From a virus, in the IMG/VR virus record IMGVR_UViG_3300027708_000026, positions 80,908 through 144,907 of that record: a stretch of 64,000 nt of DNA. One strand, given 5' to 3'. Below, one piece after another: positions 36,722 to 44,305 of the stretch (its first letter is position 1; each line of letters begins with the position of its first letter). Under the pieces are notes generated by a model. The model did no database searches. It was not told the DNA's origin and saw only the letters and a program-made list of their open reading frames with translations. The translations under genes were made by a program, and so were the position numbers.

Positions 36722-36988
36722 ATGACTCGAATATTTGAAAGCCCGGACAAGGGTGAAACCGTATATGCCAGAGATATGGGTTCAACTGAACGGGTCATTC
36801 ATTCAGAGAGCGAAAAGAGAAAAAGTCTTCACGATGATATAAAAGAATCTCAGCTCTGGGGAAATATTCATCGTGCGGCAAAGACCAATCCTGCTTTACA
36901 AGAAGCATTAGATCGTGTTAAAATAACATACTACCTAACAGCAGATTACGAAAAACGATATGGCAACCGCAAAAACACCAAAACCTAA
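36722..36988 (+). CDS. Small conserved phage protein
   Basis: 88 residues, starting directly after the previous stop. SQLWGNIHRAAKTNPALQEA and LDRVKITYYLTADYEKRY suggest two helices. It overlaps the next gene by 29 bases in another frame. Similar short proteins occur at this place in aquatic T4-like phages, with no known role. Confidence 0.6.
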   Translation: MTRIFESPDKGETVYARDMGSTERVIHSESEKRKSLHDDIKESQLWGNIHRAAKTNPALQEALDRVKITYYLTADYEKRYGNRKNTKT

Positions 36989-37454
36989 AGCAAAGCCAAA
37001 ACTTGACTTAACTAAGGTACTCAACGCCGTTGATTCTAGGAACTACGGATTCTATGATACTCTGACCGAGGAAGAGGTCAAAGGATTCAGTCCATATGTG
37101 CTGATGAGATATACATCGAATGTCAGCTCTAGTGATAAAGGAGTTCATGAATGGTTTATAGAAAGGACCAATGAACGTGTAAATTTGAATCACTGGGACT
37201 TGAGTAAGAATCATGAAGCATTGTTGTGGAAGCTGTGTGCTACAGTAGGTACAGGTGAAAAATACTATCATCAATATGCCAAGGCTCCTGGCAAAGAGTC
37301 AGCTAACAAGATTGAAAAATTGTTATGCGAACTACATCCAGCGATGAAAATGTCTGACATCAAGGTTATGGCAGGTATGATGAGCGATGAGGATTGTAAA
37401 GAGCTATTCGATAAGATGGGATTTGATAAGAAACAAAGGAAGATCTACGAATAA
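36960..37454 (+). CDS. Candidate clamp-loader small subunit (gp62-like)
   Basis: 164 residues with a basic Lys/Pro-rich N-terminus (KTPKPKAKPKLD). The segment FSPYVLMRYTS, then LWKLCATVGTGEKYYHQYAK, compares with T4 gp62 around its MNLIGSGLSD and MAAVPRGKRYGKWAKL region in order and spacing, and the C-terminal helices (LFDKMGFDKKQRKIYE) fit. gp62 is the collar subunit that joins four gp44 ATPases to load the gp45 clamp. The partners gp44 and gp45 are not in this window, so context does not confirm it. Alternatives: an unrelated conserved replication protein. Confidence 0.45.
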   Translation: MATAKTPKPKAKPKLDLTKVLNAVDSRNYGFYDTLTEEEVKGFSPYVLMRYTSNVSSSDKGVHEWFIERTNERVNLNHWDLSKNHEALLWKLCATVGTGEKYYHQYAKAPGKESANKIEKLLCELHPAMKMSDIKVMAGMMSDEDCKELFDKMGFDKKQRKIYE

Positions 37455-37660
37455 TGGAAAACTCTAAAGAAAATACCATGCGTGTACTAAAAGGACAGTT
37501 TCCCATACAGAAACTTCGTTGCCGTATGAATTGGCATAGGTGGACCAGTTGGGAAGTAATTACAAACCCTAATTTTGGAAATACATATGCCCACTGTCAT
37601 TGTGCAGACTGTGGTATGCCACGGCAAGAACTTCCGTACACCAAAAGTAGGAGAATATGA
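37454..37660 (+). CDS. Small Cys/His-rich protein
   Basis: 68 residues. Cys23 and His28 in CRMNWHRWTSWE plus Cys48, Cys50 and Cys53 in YAHCHCADCGMPR can form a zinc site. The start overlaps the previous stop (TAATG) and the end overlaps the next gene (ATGA). A small zinc protein with W-rich middle is common among phage unknowns; no function is assigned. Confidence 0.6.
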   Translation: MENSKENTMRVLKGQFPIQKLRCRMNWHRWTSWEVITNPNFGNTYAHCHCADCGMPRQELPYTKSRRI

Positions 37661-38352
37661 TCGCATTAGTAGAACAACCTTATAATTGTGTACATTGCGG
37701 TAAGAGTTTTATGAAAGATAAAACTCTAGTAGCGCATATGTGTGAGCGCAAACGCCGCGCACTGCAAAAAGACGAGAAGCGTGTGCAAGCAGGCTTTATG
37801 GCATTCAATCGTTTTTGGCAACTGACACAAAATGCCAAGAAGTCTAAGACATATGACAACTTTGCCGACAGCAGTTATTACAATGCATTTGTTAAATTTG
37901 GTGGATTTGTCAATAACATAAATCCCCTGTACCCAGATAAGTTTATCGACTATGTGATCAAAAGTGGAGTCAAGTTGGATCACTGGTGTAGAGATGAATT
38001 GTATGAGAAATATCTTTATGAGATGATCAAAGTCGAGCCAGTTGAAAGCGCAGTACAGCGTTCATTGAAAACAATGATGGAATGGGGAGACGAGCGCGAT
38101 ATGAATTTTTCAGAATACTTCTCTCAGGTCAGCTTAAACAAAGCAGTATATGATATACTAAACGGGAAGATAAGTCCTTGGATAATTTTAAATTGTAACG
38201 CTGGACAGTCCATGGTCAAGGGAATGAGTGATGAGCAGCTGGACATGATTGCTCCGGCATTTGATGTGCCGTACTGGTTGCGTAAATTCCGTGAACTACC
38301 AGCTGATACTGCATTGGTAAAAGAGATATGTTCAGAGGCGGGAATAAAATGA
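37657..38352 (+). CDS. Zinc-finger protein, function unknown
   Basis: 231 residues. A single classical finger at the N-terminus has Cys11, Cys14, His27 and Cys29 (YNCVHCGKSFMKDKTLVAHM), followed by a basic segment CERKRRALQKDEK. The remaining 190 residues are helical (FMAFNRFWQLTQ, YYNAFVKFGGFVNNINPLYP, WIILNCNAGQSMVKGMSDEQ). The finger plus basic stretch suggests nucleic-acid binding, possibly regulatory; that is inference. It is conserved in T4-like aquatic phages as far as I recall. It is coupled to both neighbours by four-base overlaps. Confidence 0.65.
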   Translation: MIALVEQPYNCVHCGKSFMKDKTLVAHMCERKRRALQKDEKRVQAGFMAFNRFWQLTQNAKKSKTYDNFADSSYYNAFVKFGGFVNNINPLYPDKFIDYVIKSGVKLDHWCRDELYEKYLYEMIKVEPVESAVQRSLKTMMEWGDERDMNFSEYFSQVSLNKAVYDILNGKISPWIILNCNAGQSMVKGMSDEQLDMIAPAFDVPYWLRKFRELPADTALVKEICSEAGIK

Positions 38353-38738
38353 GTCAGGAAAATGTTAAAAAATTTGTAGAGCATCATCGAATCAATGTTA
38401 TTGATGATAACAAACGTGCCTATAAACATACACGCATGGATGTGAAATATTTTCAGTTTCCCGATGACTATAATAAGATGAATACGACACAGGCGATACA
38501 ATACGAAACTGTAAAACTATTAACAGTGGAAATTACCGAAGATACATTAGAAAGAATAGCAGACTTTGAAACTGAAGTATTCAATAACATGCGAGATCAA
38601 GGTCATTATAGAATGTTTGAAACCTTGATGGAACAGAAGGAAAAAGAAAAATATCTAAGGTTCACATATCCAGCAGTGAAAAAGGCTTACGAACATTATA
38701 GTCTTATGTTAAAACTAGCAGAAAGCGGGGAAATGTGA
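38349..38738 (+). CDS. Small helical protein, function unknown
   Basis: 129 residues from the ATG at 38349 (ATGA overlap with the previous stop, GAGGCGGGA ribosome site). A longer in-frame start at 38328 would lie inside the upstream gene without benefit. Sequence is charged and helical (YKHTRMDVKYFQFPDDYNKM, LERIADFETEVFNNMRDQGH, FETLMEQKEKEKYLRFTYPA). No motif recognised. Confidence 0.6.
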   Translation: MSQENVKKFVEHHRINVIDDNKRAYKHTRMDVKYFQFPDDYNKMNTTQAIQYETVKLLTVEITEDTLERIADFETEVFNNMRDQGHYRMFETLMEQKEKEKYLRFTYPAVKKAYEHYSLMLKLAESGEM

Positions 38739-39211
38739 CCAACATAGTTAAGGGTAGGACCAGTTATGACTCTACTTCTACTGGCGCCATAATTCCTTTC
38801 CTTAATAGGAATGTCACACCTTATGCTACAGAATCTAGCGGACCAACATTTGATCTAATACCAGTCACTGAACAAAAGGATCTAATGATCAATCATGCCA
38901 GGATGTATGCCCAGCAAGAATATGATCGTATCATGGAATTGGTTCGAGTACTAGAAGGTCAGGCTCGCCAAATTAAAAGAAGATTAGAAATAACAGATGC
39001 AGTACATGCATCAGAATTTCAATTTAAACTGGTCATGGGCAAGTGCTATTGGCTAGTTTGGGACAAGAGAAAAGAAAAAACTCTGTTGGTGCTGCAAGGA
39101 CCTGACGGGTGGAGCACCGGTGTGCCGGAGGATTATGTGTATCAAACCCAAGTTAAATATATGGGAGATCATACTTGGTTAGAAGTTGATGAAGAAGGGG
39201 AACCTATATGA
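38735..39211 (+). CDS. DUF2452-like protein
   Basis: 158 residues, GTG start overlapping the upstream stop (GTGA) with GCGGGGAA as ribosome site. The block FDLIPVTEQKDLMINHARMY, AQQEYDRIMELVRVLEGQAR, FQFKLVMGKCYWLVWDKRKE and VLQGPDGWSTG resembles the DUF2452 family (LVP...DI...A, helix pair, FNF.P..G..Y.L....), known from bacteria and phages with no established function. Soluble; a coiled helical pair followed by a beta sheet. Confidence 0.65.
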   Translation: MTNIVKGRTSYDSTSTGAIIPFLNRNVTPYATESSGPTFDLIPVTEQKDLMINHARMYAQQEYDRIMELVRVLEGQARQIKRRLEITDAVHASEFQFKLVMGKCYWLVWDKRKEKTLLVLQGPDGWSTGVPEDYVYQTQVKYMGDHTWLEVDEEGEPI

Positions 39212-39396
39212 ATAAGCCAAAACAAGGCAGTAGATGGATTGGTAGCGGGAGTCACGAAGTATTTCGAGTACTGAATACTATTGACATGAAAGATGGACAT
39301 ACCTGGGTACACTACTGTAAAGAAAATGACGGGGATCAGAACTACAGTTGCTACTTAGAAAGTTTTTTAGAACGATTTACAGAAACCGTTAATTAA
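39208..39396 (+). CDS. Small protein, function unknown
   Basis: 62 residues, beta-rich (GSRWIGSGSHEVFRVLNTID, HTWVHYCKENDGDQNYSCYL). It overlaps the previous stop by four bases. The layout is like small phage proteins with an SH3-type barrel, but no match can be claimed. The -35 part of the next promoter lies in its last codons. Confidence 0.55.
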   Translation: MNKPKQGSRWIGSGSHEVFRVLNTIDMKDGHTWVHYCKENDGDQNYSCYLESFLERFTETVN

Positions 39397-39405
39397 TGCT
39401 ATAAT
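39376..39405 (+). promoter_or_regulatory. Sigma70-type promoter with leaderless spacing
   Basis: TTTACA, 18-base spacer, perfect TATAAT, then five bases to the ATG at 39411. Confidence 0.65.
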
Positions 39406-39410
39406 AATGT

Positions 39411-39998
39411 ATGCCTGATATCGATGTAGACTTTGCCAATCGTGATGATATTTTAAACATTATCAAACACATACCTGCGGCTATTCGTGATAAGGACACA
39501 CTGAAAAAACATAACACTGGCGTATACTGTTCCACTATCCCCTATAATCCATTAACTGATACTGCCAGTATCGATTATAAAACTGCCGACGAACGTGGAT
39601 ATTTTAAGATAGATTTTTTAAATGTTGGAGCATATCACGGAGTCAAGAACGAAGAACATTTGAAGCAGTTGCTTGACATTGAACCGCTATGGGATTTGTT
39701 AGAATCTAAAGATGTGTGCGATCAATTATTTCACATCAACGGATATCATAACTTGTTGGCAGATTTAAAACCTAAAAGTATCGTTGAACTAGCCATGGTC
39801 CTGGCCATGATCAGACCCGGCAAAAAATATCTCGTCCCAGTATGCAAGGAACAAGGATTCCAGGCCATCAATGATGAAATATGGACTAAGACTGAGGATG
39901 CCTATTTCTTCAAGAAGGCCCACGCCATATCGTATGCGTCGGTTATTGTAGTTCAACTTAACCTCCTATGTGAGCGTATTAGCTGCGGGTACTCTTAA
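39411..39998 (+). CDS. Miniature DnaE-like (DNA polymerase III alpha) protein
   Basis: 195 residues with DnaE motifs in their normal order. MPDIDVDFANRDDI gives the catalytic pair (Asp3, Asp5) at the very N-terminus; KKHNTGVYCSTIP matches HAAGVVISP; DERGYFKIDFLN gives the third palm Asp at 68 (DnaE GLVKFDFLG); LFHINGYHNLLADLKPKSIV with ELAMVLAMIRPG matches GVFQ.ES.GMR..LK.LKP and L.RPGP; FFKKAHAISYASV matches FNKSHAAAYA. Bacterial DnaE has over 1100 residues; the PHP domain, the segment between the palm acids and the whole C-terminus are missing. It could be an active minimal polymerase, a decoy or inhibitor of host polymerase, or a relic; sequence alone cannot tell. Own sigma70-type promoter with no leader. 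Confidence 0.7.
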   Translation: MPDIDVDFANRDDILNIIKHIPAAIRDKDTLKKHNTGVYCSTIPYNPLTDTASIDYKTADERGYFKIDFLNVGAYHGVKNEEHLKQLLDIEPLWDLLESKDVCDQLFHINGYHNLLADLKPKSIVELAMVLAMIRPGKKYLVPVCKEQGFQAINDEIWTKTEDAYFFKKAHAISYASVIVVQLNLLCERISCGYS

Positions 39999-40362
39999 CT
40001 GCCCTAACTAGTTGTATTGATTTTCTTTTTATTCTTTTTTCGGCAATTTCACTGAGATTAACAGTGGGGCCAAATACCACTTCGATATCTTTGCTGCTGA
40101 ATGTTTTTATCGTATACCTAAATGCCTGCATTTCTTTTTTTAGGAAAATATTAATAGGTATTCGACGATTGCTCTCCCACCACCATATTTCACCTAATTC
40201 TAAAAAAGCCAATCGATCTTCCTCAGTTTTAACAGTGGATATATCGTAGATACTAGTGATATAGTCATCGAAATTAATGACGATTCCCACATATTCTATG
40301 TTATTTGATTTAACACAGGAGATGAAGGGATGATTTTCTTGGAAGGTATTGGGAACAGCCAT
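39979..40362 (-). CDS. Conserved T4-like phage protein, function unknown
   Basis: 127 residues from the ATG at 40362 (MAVPNTFQENHPFISCV); the frame is open further upstream but that would run into the opposing gene. Marks: NNIEYVGIVINFDDYITSIY, LELGEIWWWESNRRIPINIF and a basic end KRIKRKSIQLVRAVKS. A protein with the same WWWESNR.LPINIFL core is conserved in T4-like cyanophages. Function unknown. It is convergent with the DnaE-like gene (20-base overlap) and divergent from the gene at 40380 with only 17 bases between. Confidence 0.65.
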   Translation of the reverse strand: MAVPNTFQENHPFISCVKSNNIEYVGIVINFDDYITSIYDISTVKTEEDRLAFLELGEIWWWESNRRIPINIFLKKEMQAFRYTIKTFSSKDIEVVFGPTVNLSEIAEKRIKRKSIQLVRAVKSTRS

Positions 40363-40368
40363 TATCAA

Positions 40369-40374
40369 TAAATA
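40369..40374 (+). promoter_or_regulatory. Late promoter, leaderless spacing
   Basis: TAAATA in CAATAAATACT, five bases before the ATG at 40380. Confidence 0.65.
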
Positions 40375-40379
40375 CTTGT

Positions 40380-41216
40380 ATGCAAAGTTTACCAATCTAT
40401 TTATACGAAAATATTCTGGCTGTAACATTAGATTTGGATACAACAGTCCGGGGAGTCAATCAAGTCATGTATCAACGCGATTTACAAATACAAAAGGGCA
40501 TCAAAAACGTAGTCCGAATACAGTTCAAAAACAGCAATCAAAAGCGAGTCCCGATAACAGACGCATCTGTTTTCATATTCTCCATGTTTGATGCTGTCAA
40601 CAACCGATTGCTGGTAGAAAAGCAACTCACAATCTTAGATGACGGATCTACTCTAGCTTTAAAAGGTCTCGCAGAATTGACATTGACTGAAAGCGATACC
40701 ATGGATCTACCAGTATCCAGTTATCAATTTGTGATCAAGCATCAAGATCCAACTGACGGAACTTACTTGCCAACTTACGCAGATACCTACTATGGTGTCA
40801 GTGGCAGGCTTCATTTAAAACAAGATGCTTATCCAATTTTGCAGCCCAGTCAGGAAATCGTCAGCTTCAATCGCAGCTACAACTCATCGATTGCCAAATA
40901 CGAACACTCTTCCGGTAGTGTGTATGCTTATCCAGAGTTCAATGGAAACCAAGCACTTCATACCATGGCTATCTACATGAAGAAATTTAAAGGTACGGTT
41001 TATATTCAAGGAACACTTTCTAATATTCCGGGATTCAACTATTCAACTATTAGCACCAAAGTATACAATGGATTTAGCGGAATTGATTACGTCAATTTCA
41101 ACGGAGTATACACATACGTTCGGGCATACTATGTGCCCGCAACTGCCCCAGCAGAATCTATGAACGATAATACTGCTTTCTACGGATCACTTGACAAAAT
41201 ACTGTATAGATGCTAA
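40380..41216 (+). CDS. Putative virion structural protein
   Basis: 278 residues, predicted mostly beta. The block VMYQRDLQIQKGIKNVVRIQ and FKNSNQKRVPITDASVFIFS resembles the N-terminal domain of phage baseplate upper or receptor-binding proteins (IQ.G....I.F...D....DLTG..V.F.). Later LPTYADTYYGVSGRLHLKQD and SSGSVYAYPEFNGNQALHTM are followed by a TVYIQGTLSNIPGFNYSTIS sheet. Its late promoter supports a virion role. It is placed between early-type replication genes, so it must be separately timed. Confidence 0.6.
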   Translation: MQSLPIYLYENILAVTLDLDTTVRGVNQVMYQRDLQIQKGIKNVVRIQFKNSNQKRVPITDASVFIFSMFDAVNNRLLVEKQLTILDDGSTLALKGLAELTLTESDTMDLPVSSYQFVIKHQDPTDGTYLPTYADTYYGVSGRLHLKQDAYPILQPSQEIVSFNRSYNSSIAKYEHSSGSVYAYPEFNGNQALHTMAIYMKKFKGTVYIQGTLSNIPGFNYSTISTKVYNGFSGIDYVNFNGVYTYVRAYYVPATAPAESMNDNTAFYGSLDKILYRC

Positions 41217-41219
41217 AAT
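41191..41219 (+). promoter_or_regulatory. Near-consensus sigma70-type promoter for gp61, leaderless spacing
   Basis: Perfect TTGACA, 17-base spacer, TAAAAT, then five bases to the GTG at 41225. It overlaps the end of the upstream late gene, separating early from late expression. Confidence 0.75.
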
Positions 41220-41224
41220 AAAGT

Positions 41225-42229
41225 GTGAACGAAATACAGTCAACACTTCAAGCATTACTGCCTTCCAAAAAGAAATCTACCCTAAGCGGTTGGGATTCTT
41301 TTAACGCACCCTGCTGTCACAATCGCGGAGAAACTCGCGACAAACATCAGCGCGGCGGTATACGCATAGAGAAGGATGGCTTCGTTTTCCATTGCTTTAA
41401 CTGCGGATTTGCTGCTGGATGGACTCCCGGTAAATTACTGAGCAAAAATACCAAAGACTTATTCAAATGGCTGGGATTGGGTGAACTTGATATAGGCAAA
41501 CTTAATTTGGCAGCACTCAAGATCAAAGATGATCAACCAGTATTCAAAAAGCCTCTAAACTTTACATTGGAAGAACGACCTTTACCAGAAGGCGCTATGC
41601 TACTCAAAGAGTGGGCATTGGCGATTTGGCGTCCTGGCCAAGATGCAGACATGGTTCAAGTGTTTGAATACCTTGTCAGTAGAGGCATGGAACTCGATTG
41701 GTATGATTGGATGTGGACTCCTGCTGCTGGATACAAGGATCGATTACTTATACCTTTCTATCACGATGGTAAAGTAGTTGGCTACACTGGTCGTAAGATA
41801 ACTGAAGGCAAGCCAAAATATCTAACAGATGCTCAATCTGGTTATGTATTCAACTTGGATCGTCAGACTAGAGACAGGGAATTTGTCATAGTAGTTGAGG
41901 GTCAGTTTGATGCCATAGCAGTTGACGGATGTGCCATAATGCACAACGATCCCAATGACACACAGGTGACTAGGCTGAATGCCATGGGCAAAGAAGTAAT
42001 AGTCGTACCGGACAAGGATCGCCCGGGTGCAAAACTTGTCGCCGCTGCCATAAAGAATAAATGGAGTGCCAGTTTGCCCCCGTGGGAAGATGACATAAAA
42101 GATGTCGCCGATGCAGTCAAACGATATGGCAGAATATACACATTAACCACGATATTGAACTACAAGGTTAGTGGCGAGATAAATTTACATCTACTTAAGA
42201 AGAAACTAGAGTCTATAACCAATGAATAA
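41225..42229 (+). CDS. 61: DNA primase gp61
   Basis: 334 residues (T4 gp61 is 342). N-terminal zinc site: Cys30, His32 or His41 in FNAPCCHNRGETRDKH and Cys57, Cys60 in FVFHCFNCGFA. Toprim core: VVEGQFDAIAVDG with Glu225, and VVPDKDRPGAK with Asp263/Asp265. The enzyme makes RNA primers for lagging-strand synthesis together with gp41. The start is GTG, placed five bases from the -10 element, so initiation is probably on a leaderless mRNA. The stop overlaps gp41 by eight bases. Confidence 0.92.
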   Translation: MNEIQSTLQALLPSKKKSTLSGWDSFNAPCCHNRGETRDKHQRGGIRIEKDGFVFHCFNCGFAAGWTPGKLLSKNTKDLFKWLGLGELDIGKLNLAALKIKDDQPVFKKPLNFTLEERPLPEGAMLLKEWALAIWRPGQDADMVQVFEYLVSRGMELDWYDWMWTPAAGYKDRLLIPFYHDGKVVGYTGRKITEGKPKYLTDAQSGYVFNLDRQTRDREFVIVVEGQFDAIAVDGCAIMHNDPNDTQVTRLNAMGKEVIVVPDKDRPGAKLVAAAIKNKWSASLPPWEDDIKDVADAVKRYGRIYTLTTILNYKVSGEINLHLLKKKLESITNE

Positions 42230-43676
42230 AAAAGAAAAAACACCCAAGCCAAACTATGATTTGGCCATGCAAAAATTATATATCGAAATGTTTTTGTCCG
42301 ATGGAGAAACATTCATGCGCTGTCAAAATATTTTCGATCCGTTAAACTTTGATCAAAGACTACAAACAGCAGCAGAATTTATCAACAAGTATGTCGATGA
42401 CTACAAAGTCATGCCCGAGCCCAGTATCATTAATGCTGCAACTCGCAGCACCTTTGAGGGTATAGCATTGCCCAAGGAAAATTATGAATGGCTGATGGAT
42501 GAGTTTGAAAACTTCAGCAGACATAAAGGATTAGAACGAGCAATCATTGCCAGCAGCGATTTACTTGAAGCTGGCGATTATGGTCCAGTGGAAAAGCTGA
42601 TTAAAGATGCCATACAGATCAGTTTGAATAAAGACATGGGCACTGACTATTTTGCAGATCCCAGAGCTAGACTGATGGCATTGAAAGATGGCAATGGTCA
42701 GATCAGCACAGGGTGGCCTAGTGTGGATAAGAAACTATATGGCGGATTCAATCGTGGAGAGTTGAATATCTTCTGTGCAGCATCAGGTGGTGGTAAGAGT
42801 TTGTTCTTGGCCAACCTAGGTGTGAATTGGGCACTGATGGGATTGAATGTTATCTATCTAACTTTTGAATTGAGTGAGCGATTAGTGGCCATGCGTGTGG
42901 ACAGTATGACTACTGGCATTGGTACAAGGGACATTTTTAGAAATATCGATGATGTCGAACTCAAAGTAAAGACTTTGCAAAAACGCAGTGGACATCTGCA
43001 AATTAAGTATATGCCTAGTGGCAAAAATTGCAACGATATTCGAGCCTATTTAAAGGAATATCAGGTCAAATCAGGTGTGAAACCAGACGTTATTTTAATA
43101 GATTACTTGGATTTAATGATGCCTTTGTCAGTGAAGGTAAGTCCCAGCGATTTGTTTGTTAAAGACAAATATGTGTCGGAAGAGATTAGAAATTTGGCAA
43201 TGGAAACACAATGTATCACAGTGACTGCCAGTCAGTTGAATCGTAGTGCGGTTGAGGAAATTGAATTTGATCACAGTCATATTAGTGGCGGATTGAGTAA
43301 GATTATGACGGCGGATAATGTGATTGGTATTTTTACTAGTCGTGCAATGAAAGAGCGCGGACGCTATCAGATACAGTTTATGAAGACACGCTCCAGTAGC
43401 GGTGTGGGCCAAAAAGTTGATTTAGAATTCAACTTAGAAACTTTGCGAATAAGCGATTTGGATGAGGAAGAAGACGGCGGTATTAAAAAGCCCACTTCAA
43501 ATAGTGTATTGGATGGATTGAAAAGAACTAGCGTAGTTACCACAAGCACTGATAGTAACAAGTGGGAACGTGCAACTCCCAAGGAAGGGTTCGATCTTGC
43601 CAAACCTCAACCCCCAAAAACTTCAGGCCCGTCAATTAGGACCATGCTTAATAATCTACATCCCGAAAAGGATTAG
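42222..43676 (+). CDS. 41: Replicative DNA helicase gp41
   Basis: 484 residues (T4 gp41 is 475). DnaB family: N-terminal helical domain, linker, then RecA-like motor with Walker A AASGGGKS at 186-193, YLTFELSERLVAMRVDS, the Walker B strand VILIDYLDLMMP, and TASQLNRSAVEE with HISGGLSKIMTAD. It is the hexameric 5'-3' helicase that pairs with gp61 as primosome. Start overlaps the primase end and the 3' end overlaps the convergent YqgE-like gene by four bases. The last 75 residues are a flexible tail. Confidence 0.93.
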   Translation: MNKKEKTPKPNYDLAMQKLYIEMFLSDGETFMRCQNIFDPLNFDQRLQTAAEFINKYVDDYKVMPEPSIINAATRSTFEGIALPKENYEWLMDEFENFSRHKGLERAIIASSDLLEAGDYGPVEKLIKDAIQISLNKDMGTDYFADPRARLMALKDGNGQISTGWPSVDKKLYGGFNRGELNIFCAASGGGKSLFLANLGVNWALMGLNVIYLTFELSERLVAMRVDSMTTGIGTRDIFRNIDDVELKVKTLQKRSGHLQIKYMPSGKNCNDIRAYLKEYQVKSGVKPDVILIDYLDLMMPLSVKVSPSDLFVKDKYVSEEIRNLAMETQCITVTASQLNRSAVEEIEFDHSHISGGLSKIMTADNVIGIFTSRAMKERGRYQIQFMKTRSSSGVGQKVDLEFNLETLRISDLDEEEDGGIKKPTSNSVLDGLKRTSVVTTSTDSNKWERATPKEGFDLAKPQPPKTSGPSIRTMLNNLHPEKD

Positions 43677-44245
43677 AACCATTGGGTAGATTGATAGGTA
43701 GCACTGGCTTCTAAAGTCCTAAGCCACTGTTGATCACCGGGTTGATCGAAAAATGTCAACTCAATTGATGCAGGAACGATCTCCCAAGATGTTTGGCGAA
43801 TCTTAACACTGGCGGACTTCACTCCTAAAGAATGCATTAGTTCGTCGTGACTCCAACTGAGAAAGCCGGCGCAGGCTTTAAACTGTTTGGGTCCCGCGCC
43901 CTTGCTCAATGCCATCAATATTGAAATATCATTGGTCACTGCGATATCATCAGTGACTTTTGCACTGGATATTCCCATCCAATCTGTAGTATGTATGATG
44001 TGTATTTTATCTCTACCTAAATTTCCGCCGTGCCAGATAGAATCAGATCCAGGGATCATGATACCCATCTTTCGTCCAATAGCCTGTAATGTTTGCCCAA
44101 TCGCCTCTTGATTAATTTGTATTCCTATAGATAACTGATCAGTGTGGCTAATCAGTAGTATAACCTGCTGCTGAACATCATCTCGAAACATGGCAGGACT
44201 TGACGCCAATAAATTTCCAGCGAGTTTATCGTCATATGTAATCAT
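43673..44245 (-). CDS. YqgE/AlgH family (UPF0301) protein
   Basis: 190 residues from the ATG at 44245. The pattern follows bacterial YqgE/AlgH: LLASSPAMFRDDVQQQVILL, then the SIGIQINQ strand, WHGGNLGRDKIHIIHTTDWM, then DISILMALSKGAGPKQFKAC and AGFLSWSHDELMHSLG (family: LLA.P.....F...V..L, GL.LNRP, GGPV..D....LH, GPG..R...GYAGW...QLE.E). The biochemical role of the family is unknown; AlgH was linked to alginate regulation. A late promoter ends five bases before this ATG, which rejects the longer TTG start. It is divergent from the nucleotidyltransferase-like gene. Confidence 0.75.
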   Translation of the reverse strand: MITYDDKLAGNLLASSPAMFRDDVQQQVILLISHTDQLSIGIQINQEAIGQTLQAIGRKMGIMIPGSDSIWHGGNLGRDKIHIIHTTDWMGISSAKVTDDIAVTNDISILMALSKGAGPKQFKACAGFLSWSHDELMHSLGVKSASVKIRQTSWEIVPASIELTFFDQPGDQQWLRTLEASATYQSTQWF

Positions 44246-44250
44246 AATAA

Positions 44251-44256
44251 TATTTA
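44251..44256 (-). promoter_or_regulatory. Late promoter for the YqgE-like gene, leaderless spacing
   Basis: Reverse-strand TAAATA (GGTAAATATT), five bases before the ATG at 44245. Confidence 0.65.
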
Positions 44257-44291
44257 CCGACAAACAATATCTGTTAAAGATAAACGAACGA

Positions 44292-44297
44292 TAAATA
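44292..44297 (+). promoter_or_regulatory. Late promoter for the nucleotidyltransferase-like gene
   Basis: TAAATA in CGATAAATATT, eight bases before the ATG at 44306. Confidence 0.65.
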
Positions 44298-44305
44298 TTA
44301 TTTGT

